DNA from: Dysgonamonadaceae bacterium
GTDB taxonomy: Bacteria > Bacteroidota > Bacteroidia > Bacteroidales > Azobacteroidaceae
Reading direction: 5' to 3'
NCBI GenBank assembly: GCA_031287395.1
Contig: JAITTA010000204.1
Coordinates: 1 to 9,782 of the forward strand
DNA length: 9,782 nt
Part shown: piece after piece, positions 1 through 6,190 of the stretch
Position numbering within the stretch: the first letter of the stretch is position 1
Layout: the number at the start of each line of letters is the position of its first letter
Notes under the pieces: generated by a model
Databases searched by the model: none
What the model saw: only the letters and a program-made list of their open reading frames with translations
Told to the model about the DNA's origin: nothing
Program-made: the position numbers and the translations under genes

Positions 1-311
1 ATTTGTTGAAATATCATGTGGTAAAAGGATTGGTAGGCTACAGGCATACAGGATCTACTCCGACATGGTATGATACCTGTGCCGAAGGAGATACGGCAAA
101 GATTCAGTTATATCTGGCCGAAAGCCGGGATGCTTACCTGTATATCAACAATTACGTAGGTGTTCCTTCTATCACTATTCCGGGAACAACCACATCGGTC
201 TCCTACGCGGGATTATATCCGCGGACTCCGAATCTGATTGCTACAAATGGGATTGTACACGTAGTCGACAGGTGGTTCTTTCCGCCGAAACGTAATATAT
301 TGGGCCTGTAA
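1..311 (+). CDS. FAS1 (fasciclin-like) domain protein, C-terminal part (5' truncated)
   Basis: This is the last 102 codons of a gene that begins upstream of the window; the first complete codon is at position 3 and TAA ends at 311. Two hallmarks of an FAS1 domain are visible. Near the start is the central YH motif (LLKYHVVKG, residues 1-9 of the visible part). Near the end is the H2-like strand NGIVHVVDRWFFPP (about residues 82-95), which normally closes the domain. FAS1 domains mediate adhesion, and in Bacteroidetes they occur in exported lipoproteins, often near SusC/SusD-type outer-membrane genes; that context lies outside the window. The segment between the two motifs, about 70 residues, seems somewhat longer than in compact FAS1 domains. 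The protein ends only seven residues after H2, so this is the last domain. A lipoprotein gene follows 23 nt downstream on the same strand, suggesting one operon. Confidence 0.8.
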   Translation, partial: LLKYHVVKGLVGYRHTGSTPTWYDTCAEGDTAKIQLYLAESRDAYLYINNYVGVPSITIPGTTTSVSYAGLYPRTPNLIATNGIVHVVDRWFFPPKRNILGL

Positions 312-334
312 TAATTATTTATAAAAGAACTATT

Positions 335-1468
335 ATGAATATAAAATATATTTTATTAGGAATATTGATGGCAGGATTTTTTACAGCCTGTGAAGAGGGA
401 GATTCTGTAGAAATCATCACGTTGGGTAAGGCCGGCGATTACTTCTATTTCGGAGAGAAAGTTCCGGTATGGGCAGGCGTCGAAGGCGATCTGAACGAGA
501 TCAGTTATGATTGGGAATGTACCGGTGGCCGGTTTGACGGCTGGCGCACTCAACACCTGTTTGAAAATCTGTGGATAGCGCCGACCGAAGCCGGTGAATA
601 TATCGTAACGGTAACTGCAAAAAACGGCGGTAAATCGGATTCCCGCCAAACTAAAATGAAGGTCGTTAATTATTTTTCCGAAAATTTCGAGTATGGTAGT
701 AAAAATCCGGCAGGATGGGCTTCCAGTAATACAACTCTGGAATATGGAACCAACCCGAAAGATCCGAAAGACATGCTCGTGTATGTACCCTCGACCAGTA
801 ATACCGCCGATCCTCAATTCCGCAGGACATTGACCGGAACACCGCTTTTCCCCCCATTTTCGATACGGACAAAAATAATGTATACCGGTTATAAAACCGT
901 AACAAATATTACATCCGGAAACTCGGCAACATTCTTAAGCATCTTTTTTGTTCAGCCAACAGAAAACACGGATAAGCCCTATATCCGGGAAATACGTTGG
1001 GAATTTTGTCCGCCGGCTACCGGAACAAACCTCAACTGGCGGCTGCGTATGGAAAGTTTTCTTCCCGCTACCGGGAAGTCTATCTGGGCTACGGATGCCG
1101 GAAATAACAATCCTGTTCCCGCCCCATTTCTTCAGACGATACAAGGCCGGAATGAACTGTTTAACTTTTCGGCCAATCAATACCATACGTTTGCGATGAC
1201 TGTCGATGCGGATTGGAATTTTTCAGCGTATGCGGATGGTAACGCTTTTGTTACAAAAAGCGACGTTCTGAAAAAATTCGTGACTATCAACGGTTTGAAT
1301 CATCTGGATATGCAGGTGAGGGAATTCAGACTTACCACACCGAGAAAAAGCAGTTCCGGTGCATCCAACCAGGAAGTGCGGTGGGCGGTTTCCCAAGTGG
1401 AAATCAACGACGCTCATTCTGCAATTGGTGGAGACGTGAACAATATCGGTTTTGAAGAGTTGAAATAA
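335..1468 (+). CDS. Surface lipoprotein with PKD-like domain and probable LamG/concanavalin-like domain
   Basis: This complete 377-residue protein is predicted to be exported and lipid-anchored. It starts with K4 and a hydrophobic core (residues 5-16) leading to a lipobox FTAC with the lipidated cysteine at C19; the acidic EEGD after it resembles the surface-export signals of Bacteroidetes lipoproteins. Residues about 30-112 read like an Ig/PKD-type beta-sandwich: YDWECTGG (58-65), then WIAPTEAGEYIVTVTAKN (80-97), the usual final strands of such domains. Residues about 113-365 form a second region. NQYHTFAMTVDADWNFSAYADG (281-302) resembles the 'W/YHxxAxTxD...xYxDG' signature of LamG/concanavalin-like lectin domains; this is inference, with no catalytic residues recognised. 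Together with the upstream FAS1 gene it probably forms an outer-surface binding or adhesion module, perhaps the end of a SusC/D-type operon. The ATG at 335 is chosen because it directly precedes the signal peptide. Confidence 0.82.
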   Translation: MNIKYILLGILMAGFFTACEEGDSVEIITLGKAGDYFYFGEKVPVWAGVEGDLNEISYDWECTGGRFDGWRTQHLFENLWIAPTEAGEYIVTVTAKNGGKSDSRQTKMKVVNYFSENFEYGSKNPAGWASSNTTLEYGTNPKDPKDMLVYVPSTSNTADPQFRRTLTGTPLFPPFSIRTKIMYTGYKTVTNITSGNSATFLSIFFVQPTENTDKPYIREIRWEFCPPATGTNLNWRLRMESFLPATGKSIWATDAGNNNPVPAPFLQTIQGRNELFNFSANQYHTFAMTVDADWNFSAYADGNAFVTKSDVLKKFVTINGLNHLDMQVREFRLTTPRKSSSGASNQEVRWAVSQVEINDAHSAIGGDVNNIGFEELK

Positions 1469-1499
1469 ATTTATACAGGCTTAGTCGTTTGGAATAGGG

Positions 1500-1572
1500 A
1501 TATCCAATAAATAGAAAAGAATCCAATTAATTTATTGTAAGTTAATTGGATTCTTTTCTATTTATTGGATAT
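1500..1572. terminator. Perfect 31-bp inverted repeat between convergent genes; probable bidirectional terminator or 3' stabiliser
   Basis: The left arm (1500-1530) and right arm (1542-1572) are exact reverse complements over 31 bp, separated by 11 nt. Four further inner pairs (T1531·G1541, T1532-A1540, T1533-A1539, A1534-T1538) reduce the loop to three bases, giving a 35-bp stem. It lies 31 nt after the plus-strand lipoprotein stop and 17 nt after the minus-strand GT2 stop, so transcripts from both sides would end in the same hairpin. The stem is AT-rich and neither side has a clean U-tract, so a classical intrinsic terminator is not certain. Protection of 3' ends, or a small mobile-element remnant, are alternatives. 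Confidence 0.6.
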
Positions 1573-1589
1573 TATTGTTAGATGGAATA

Positions 1590-2513
1590 TTATTTCTCGT
1601 AGAAACAAATCATCCCTCTCGTCACATTGTAACGGAACCGGATTAATTTCTTTCCTTTGGGATACCGGAATGTTATTGTGTAATATAGGGCCAGGACAAT
1701 GGAGGCTCCCCATTTTACAACCTCAGAAAATAATCGTTTATAATACGATTTCCGGGATTCGGACAACGTTCTTATCCGTTCACTGACTCCTATGGAATAA
1801 GTCAGGCGATCAAAAAAATTTTCCGTCAATTTGGAGGCCGGAATATGGTGGTAAATTGTAGCTCCGGGAAGATAATAACATTTCACCCCATTCTGTATCA
1901 ACCTGAAAAAGAAATCTTTATCTTCGGCTCCCAGCAATGAACTCCCTTTCCGTCCCAGATCGGTATTGAATCCACCATATTTCAGAAACAGGTCCCGGCG
2001 GAAAGTAGCATGTCCCGTTCCCGGATAATCCTTTGGCCCGACTATTTTAATTTCCTTTCCCTTATCATAAGCACCGGTAACCAGCCGCATCGTATAAGGA
2101 GAAAGCCAATCCGGAGGAGTTGTTTCATAAACCGGCACTACCGGCCCTGCGGTAAGAGACGCTTCTTTATATGTTGTATAAAAGTCTTCCAGATTTTTCA
2201 GGAAAACAGGATCTACGGTCTCATCGTCATCCAGAAAGACAATAAATTCCCCGCGGGCTTCCGTCACGCCACGGTTACGCCCGTAAGAGATTCCTTGCCG
2301 AAGTTCCTTAAAATACCTGACAGTCAAATTTTCATATTGATCCCTGAAGGCAAAAACAACCGCTTCGGTCTGATCCGGACTATTATTATCGACGACCACA
2401 ATTTCAAACTTTTCCGCAGGATAATCCTGGGAAACAACACTCCGAAGGGTCTGTTCCAGGTATTTTGCTCTATTATAAGTACAGATAACAACGGAAAAAA
2501 ACGGATGGGGCAT
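1590..2513 (-). CDS. GT2-family glycosyltransferase (GT-A fold)
   Basis: This 307-residue enzyme transfers a sugar from a nucleotide-activated donor to a glycan or lipid acceptor on the cytoplasmic side. GT2 features appear in order: the N-terminal strand and loop SVVICTYNRAKYLEQTL (7-23), the nucleotide-binding VVVDNNSPDQT (39-49), the metal-binding DDD (95-97) in FLDDDETVDP, and an acidic ED (197-198) in LGAEDKDFFFR, the probable catalytic-base region. YHHIP (221-225) follows. Residues about 264-282 form a single hydrophobic stretch that could lie at the membrane. Length is normal for the family. The start codon is 3 nt after the YfhO stop with no recognisable Shine-Dalgarno sequence, so translation is probably coupled to YfhO. 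Donor and acceptor cannot be read from the sequence. The YfhO pairing suggests involvement in a lipid-linked sugar or envelope glycan. Confidence 0.9.
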   Translation of the reverse strand: MPHPFFSVVICTYNRAKYLEQTLRSVVSQDYPAEKFEIVVVDNNSPDQTEAVVFAFRDQYENLTVRYFKELRQGISYGRNRGVTEARGEFIVFLDDDETVDPVFLKNLEDFYTTYKEASLTAGPVVPVYETTPPDWLSPYTMRLVTGAYDKGKEIKIVGPKDYPGTGHATFRRDLFLKYGGFNTDLGRKGSSLLGAEDKDFFFRLIQNGVKCYYLPGATIYHHIPASKLTENFFDRLTYSIGVSERIRTLSESRKSYYKRLFSEVVKWGASIVLALYYTITFRYPKGKKLIRFRYNVTRGMICFYEK

Positions 2514-2516
2514 CGT

Positions 2517-5018
2517 TTATTGTTTTAATTTACGATAGATATAAAAGACAATCCCCCCTAGGGCTAAAAGCATCAACAGCCCACTCATGACGGTAGTAAC
2601 CGTTCCACAGGCTTTTACCTCGTCCGGGTCGAAAACCAGCTTTATCTGATGTTCTCCGGCAGGTATCACTATTGCACGCAAAACCCAATCGGCCCGGCTT
2701 ACAGGAATCCTTTGTCCATCGATATATGCTTTCCATCCGTATGGGTAATATACTTCGGAAAGGACAGCCAATCCGTCTTTCCTGGAGGTCGATTTATATT
2801 CCAGGATATCGGGAGCATAAGAAGTCATCACAATCGAAGCAGTACTGTCCGGTACTATTTGTAAACCCTTCAGGTTTTCGGCAAATCTCCGGTCTAAAAC
2901 CGCTTCGGAATGCGGATCCAGAGTTTCCAATGCAGCCATTTCTTCATCGGGGGTATCCACCAAACGATACGAATTGACAAACCAAGCATTTCCATAAGCG
3001 TACGGGTTTACGATGGGAGGCTGACCGGTATTGTAAATAATATATTTTGTATTCAACATATTCAATGAAGGACAATTCTTCAAAGTATTCTGCAAACTAT
3101 CGATGGTAGGACAGCTTATCAGCGACATCATTTCCGGCGACAACCGCCGGTCGATCAAATCCTGGTATCTGCCGAGTTTTGCAGCATGGTAACCTCCAAT
3201 GGATTTATGAAAATAAGACGTACGGGATTCCTGGAAGGGATTCATCAGATTCAATACCCGGTACGATGCCGATGTATCTTTCAATATAGCTTCATCAACC
3301 GGTGTTTTCGGGAACGATTGTTTGACATGAGTAGAAGAATTCAAAAAATGAATACCACTCAAATAGCGCTTGTCGATCTGCCACATATCTACCAAAACAA
3401 GAACGGTCAGACCAATCATGACATATTTCAATAATTTTTCCCGGTCTTTGGCCCGGACGTACCAGAATATAAGAGCCATGCCCAGCAGGATAAAAATCAG
3501 GGAACGCAATGCATCGCTCTGCAAAAGCGCTTGTCGATCTTTGATTATACACTCGGTGTACCAATCCGGAAACCTGTTCGGAAGATCGAAAGACGATTGA
3601 AAATCGAAAAACATTCCCGGTACAATCCAAAGTATAAAACAAATTCCGCCGGTCACTCCTCCTGCCCAAAACAGCGCCTTTTTCATTTTCTCCCGATCCA
3701 ATTCTCCCGAAACCAATTGTTTCAATGCCAGGACGGCTAATATCGGAAACGTAAAACCCGGTATAACCAAAGCCATTTCCACCGTACGGAATTTACTGTA
3801 AAGAGGGAAATGGTAATACATGAAATCATTGAACCAGGCGAGATTCCTTCCCCAGGCCAGAAAGATAAAGAAAACCGTGGCTCCCAATAACCACCATTTA
3901 CTCTTTCCCGGAACGATAAGAAATGCTAAAAGGAATAGGAAGCAAATGACCGCCCCGAAATAAACCGGACCGGAAGTGAACTGTTTTTCTCCCCAATATT
4001 CACGGCCTCTCTGGAACAAATGGTTCGCCTCTTCGCCGGTAATTTGTCCCGATCCGGCTTTGTCCATCAATGTTTTATAACATTCCGATTTTTCCCCGAG
4101 AGGTTGAGACGCTCCACCCATCAGATTGGGAATCATCAACGTAAAAGTTTCCGCTTTCCCATAACTCCAGGCAAACACATAATCTTTATCCAAGCCTTCG
4201 GCCGGCTTGGCAGCTTTGTCCTGATTTTCCTCGGTTTGCAGAGGGGTCAGTTCCGCTTTCCCGCGCATACTCTCCTGTGCAGACTCATAATTCGTATAAA
4301 GCGACGATAGATTGGATCCGACTGCTAATAAAAGACCCGCAAAAAGGACCGCCACACTGATACCCAGATGTTTGTATGTTTTTTCCAGAATACACTGAAC
4401 CAGGAATCCGATAAAAAGGATTGCACAGAATATTGCCGTATAATAAGCAATCTGCAAATGATTTGATACAATTTCCAAGGCTAACGCAAGAGCGAAAATG
4501 ATCAATCCGGTCCAATAATTTCGTTTAAAAACCAAAAGCAAACCTGCAATGATCAACGGGACAAAAGCCAATGCCCAGGCTTTCGTAACGTGTCCGGCAA
4601 CAATTATAATGATATTATAGGAAGAAAAACCGGTTGCAATAGCTCCTAATACAGACAACCAAACCGGAGCGCCTATAACAAGGAAAAGAATATAAGACGC
4701 TATCAGTAAAGTCAGGATTGGTGCGGCCGATTCCGACTGGAGAGCACCTAAAACGTATGTTTTAAAATACCAAACAAAGTCCGTACCGGTACTATATCCC
4801 GTGATGTGATAACTCGGCATGCCCGAAAACATGGAACCGGTCCATCCTGAAGGTTTCCCATATTCCTGGAGTTCCTGAACCATCCCTTGGAAATTAACGG
4901 CATCTCCCTGTTGAAGGACTTTTCCTTCAAACGCAGGATAAAAATAAACCAATATCAGCACTAAAAAAATAACGATTGCTCCCAGATGAGGCAACAAAGA
5001 CCGAAATATATTCTTCAT
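2517..5018 (-). CDS. YfhO-family polytopic membrane protein (GT-C-like)
   Basis: This 833-residue integral membrane protein has the layout of Bacteroidetes YfhO proteins (COG4485). The first membrane segment (about 12-30) is followed by a loop with QQGDAVNFQGM (36-46), whose D39 is in the place of the first-loop acidic residue of GT-C glycosyltransferases, then SGMPSYH (66-72). About a dozen membrane segments follow, interrupted by a large polar loop after TNYESAQESMRGKAEL. Near the C-terminus is the typical soluble domain ending YYPYGWKAYIDGQRIPVSRA (757-776), followed by the last membrane segment (about 806-826) and a basic tail. In Bacillus, YfhO acts with a GT2 enzyme (CsbB) in lipoteichoic acid glycosylation; Bacteroidetes members are mostly uncharacterised. 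A periplasmic sugar-transfer role is inferred from this and from the GT2 gene 3 nt downstream. An AAGGA sequence lies just before the ATG, and a TAnnTTTG promoter element lies 31 nt upstream. Confidence 0.88.
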   Translation of the reverse strand: MKNIFRSLLPHLGAIVIFLVLILVYFYPAFEGKVLQQGDAVNFQGMVQELQEYGKPSGWTGSMFSGMPSYHITGYSTGTDFVWYFKTYVLGALQSESAAPILTLLIASYILFLVIGAPVWLSVLGAIATGFSSYNIIIIVAGHVTKAWALAFVPLIIAGLLLVFKRNYWTGLIIFALALALEIVSNHLQIAYYTAIFCAILFIGFLVQCILEKTYKHLGISVAVLFAGLLLAVGSNLSSLYTNYESAQESMRGKAELTPLQTEENQDKAAKPAEGLDKDYVFAWSYGKAETFTLMIPNLMGGASQPLGEKSECYKTLMDKAGSGQITGEEANHLFQRGREYWGEKQFTSGPVYFGAVICFLFLLAFLIVPGKSKWWLLGATVFFIFLAWGRNLAWFNDFMYYHFPLYSKFRTVEMALVIPGFTFPILAVLALKQLVSGELDREKMKKALFWAGGVTGGICFILWIVPGMFFDFQSSFDLPNRFPDWYTECIIKDRQALLQSDALRSLIFILLGMALIFWYVRAKDREKLLKYVMIGLTVLVLVDMWQIDKRYLSGIHFLNSSTHVKQSFPKTPVDEAILKDTSASYRVLNLMNPFQESRTSYFHKSIGGYHAAKLGRYQDLIDRRLSPEMMSLISCPTIDSLQNTLKNCPSLNMLNTKYIIYNTGQPPIVNPYAYGNAWFVNSYRLVDTPDEEMAALETLDPHSEAVLDRRFAENLKGLQIVPDSTASIVMTSYAPDILEYKSTSRKDGLAVLSEVYYPYGWKAYIDGQRIPVSRADWVLRAIVIPAGEHQIKLVFDPDEVKACGTVTTVMSGLLMLLALGGIVFYIYRKLKQ

Positions 5019-5048
5019 TTTCCTTAAAATAAATTAAACCTTCAACCG

Positions 5049-5056
5049 CAAAGATA
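5049..5056 (-). promoter_or_regulatory. Bacteroidetes-type -7 element (TATCTTTG) for the YfhO-GT2 pair
   Basis: Read on the minus strand, TATCTTTG matches the TAnnTTTG -7 consensus exactly and lies 30 nt before the YfhO start, in the 51-nt gap after the GT23-like gene. Transcription would begin around 5042, giving a leader of about 25 nt. No clear TTTG -33 box is found at the usual spacing, so read-through from the upstream gene may also contribute. Confidence 0.55.
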
Positions 5057-5069
5057 CAACAAATTCGTT

Positions 5070-5999
5070 TTACCAGACTGTCCAATGCGGAACATCTACA
5101 GAAAAAGTTTTTTCGGGAGGCATCACCATCCCCAGGTACATTCCCGGATTGGAACTGAAAGTGCCGACAAATAAGTCGGATTGACTGAGGATATCCATCG
5201 ATGCAAAAAGAATTTCATGAGATTTCCGGATAAGTTCAGGGTTTTTCTTTTTTTGAAATTCTTCATGGAAATAACCCCGTTCCTCTTTTCCGCATAAAGT
5301 ATAAAGATTCCAGTCTTCCAACCGGTTTTGCAACTCCTCTATCACCCAATAATTATCGGTCAGAACAAATGCATTTTTCACCGGGTAACCGGATGGAATT
5401 TTTTTGATGTATTCAGAGACGTCCAACAAATTCGTTTCTGTTATCTTATCCCCCATACGAATATGAAAACCAATATAATTTTCCGGAAGATGTAAAGATG
5501 TTATCAGATCCTGTACCCGTTCCCTGGTAAAAACATTGTACCTCCAGGTCATATCCACCAGCGTACGGCAGGCCTCCCGAAGATTCCCGTCAATTCCCAG
5601 TTCCGGAATATTGTAACGCTCCTCTTCCCATTTTTTGTCCCTTGCCCGGTTGAGTATTTCAAACGTCAGAAAAGTATTTGGATGAAACAAACGATAGAGA
5701 AGCACCTGAGGTCTCAAGGTTTTAGTAACACCCGCATACCTGAAATTATACCGGGAGTGGAACCGGTTCTCTTCTTCCTCCGTGAAAGGTAAAAAATAAT
5801 CCGTCCATCCTTTGTCATAGCCGAAATTAGCATCTTTCGAATACAAAACAAATTTCATTTCATTACGCAAACAATAAAGTATGGTTAAAATCATGTTGTT
5901 GTACTCGGAAAAAAAGCCGGCATGAGCTCCTATATGAAAAATGACTTTTCGCGAAGAAAAAGAAATATTTAATTTTTTATACCTTTCGAGCAAATCCAT
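5070..5999 (-). CDS. GT23/O-FucT-superfamily glycosyltransferase (FUT8/NodZ-like), putative fucosyltransferase
   Basis: This 309-residue protein has no signal peptide and is probably a cytoplasmic GT-B-fold glycosyltransferase using GDP-fucose. The order of motifs resembles alpha-1,6-fucosyltransferases of the FUT8/NodZ type: an N-terminal HIGAHAGFFSEYNNMILTILYC (22-43), which parallels the 'GxGSQ...' opening; GWTDYFLPF (64-72); the donor-site motif IGFHIRMGDKITET (176-189; H179, R181, D184, K185); FVLTD (211-215); and DILSQSDLFVGTFSSNPG (269-286), the equivalent of the FUT8 'FLSQADFLVCTFSSQ' segment. It differs from FUT8 in having M182-G183 where HxRRTDK has R-T, so part of the motif looks like the HxRxGD of alpha-1,2-fucosyltransferases. 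This could mean altered linkage or donor. It starts the minus-strand run and faces the divergent wzx operon. Family assignment is by motif only; the specific sugar is inferred. Confidence 0.72.
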   Translation of the reverse strand: MDLLERYKKLNISFSSRKVIFHIGAHAGFFSEYNNMILTILYCLRNEMKFVLYSKDANFGYDKGWTDYFLPFTEEEENRFHSRYNFRYAGVTKTLRPQVLLYRLFHPNTFLTFEILNRARDKKWEEERYNIPELGIDGNLREACRTLVDMTWRYNVFTRERVQDLITSLHLPENYIGFHIRMGDKITETNLLDVSEYIKKIPSGYPVKNAFVLTDNYWVIEELQNRLEDWNLYTLCGKEERGYFHEEFQKKKNPELIRKSHEILFASMDILSQSDLFVGTFSSNPGMYLGMVMPPEKTFSVDVPHWTVW

Positions 6000-6038
6000 A
6001 AACTGTTTTCCACTTATGTCTGGTTGTATTTTATCCGG

Positions 6039-6046
6039 TAAAGATA
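6039..6046 (-). promoter_or_regulatory. Weak -7-like element (TATCTTTA) before the GT23-like gene
   Basis: On the minus strand, TATCTTTA differs from TAnnTTTG only at the final base and sits 39 nt before the ATG at 5999. No TTTG box is seen at the expected upstream distance. It is the best candidate found for driving the minus-strand genes from this intergenic region, but the match is marginal. Confidence 0.3.
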
Positions 6047-6096
6047 GCTATAATTATTATTCCATCTCATTTTTTCAATTTTTCAAAATAAATATT

Positions 6097-6104
6097 TACA
6101 TTTG
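6097..6104 (+). promoter_or_regulatory. Bacteroidetes-type -7 element (TACATTTG) for the wzx operon
   Basis: TACATTTG matches TAnnTTTG exactly. A degenerate -33-like TTTTTC ends at 6076, leaving 20 bp between the two, the usual spacing. Transcription would start near 6111, giving a leader of about 80 nt before the flippase ATG at 6191. The 9-mer TTACATTTG recurs before the gene at the right edge (9706-9714). Confidence 0.55.
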
Positions 6105-6144
6105 TTCGGTTAGTCGGGAAAGTTGCGAACGGTCACAGACGATA

Positions 6145-6186
6145 ATGGATGAAATTGTGAAATTCAAACAAGCAGAAGAAAAATAG
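6145..6186 (+). CDS. Possible 13-codon leader ORF before wzx
   Basis: ATG at 6145 opens a 13-residue frame (MDEIVKFKQAEEK) ending with TAG at 6184-6186, four bases before the flippase ATG. It lies inside the leader predicted from the promoter at 6097-6104. The close stop-to-start spacing would allow translational coupling to wzx. There is no Shine-Dalgarno sequence, no attenuator-like run of one amino acid and no recognisable family, so it may simply be a chance open frame. Confidence 0.2.
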   Translation: MDEIVKFKQAEEK

Positions 6187-6190
6187 CCAG

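Noticed and set aside
1500..1572. Invertible promoter flanked by inverted repeats, as in Bacteroides capsule loci
   Set aside because: The spacer is only 11 nt and holds no promoter, and no invertase gene is nearby.
1491..1589. GGAATA direct repeats (1491-1496 and 1584-1589) flanking the inverted repeat as a target-site duplication
   Set aside because: Six bases are likely by chance in AT-rich DNA, and the repeats are not adjacent to the palindrome ends.
2010..2528. 172-codon plus-strand open frame opposite the minus-strand GT2 gene
   Set aside because: It is entirely antisense to a gene with clear GT2 motifs, and its translation shows no recognisable domain.
3295..3669. 124-codon minus-strand frame inside the YfhO gene
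   Set aside because: Out-of-frame shadow of the intact 833-codon YfhO gene; composition is arginine/serine/phenylalanine-rich as expected of an alternate frame.
5941..6186. 81-codon plus-strand open frame covering the intergenic region before wzx
   Set aside because: Its first third is antisense to the start of the GT23-like gene, the putative promoter lies inside it, and the protein has low complexity. Only the last 13 codons are kept, as a low-confidence leader ORF.
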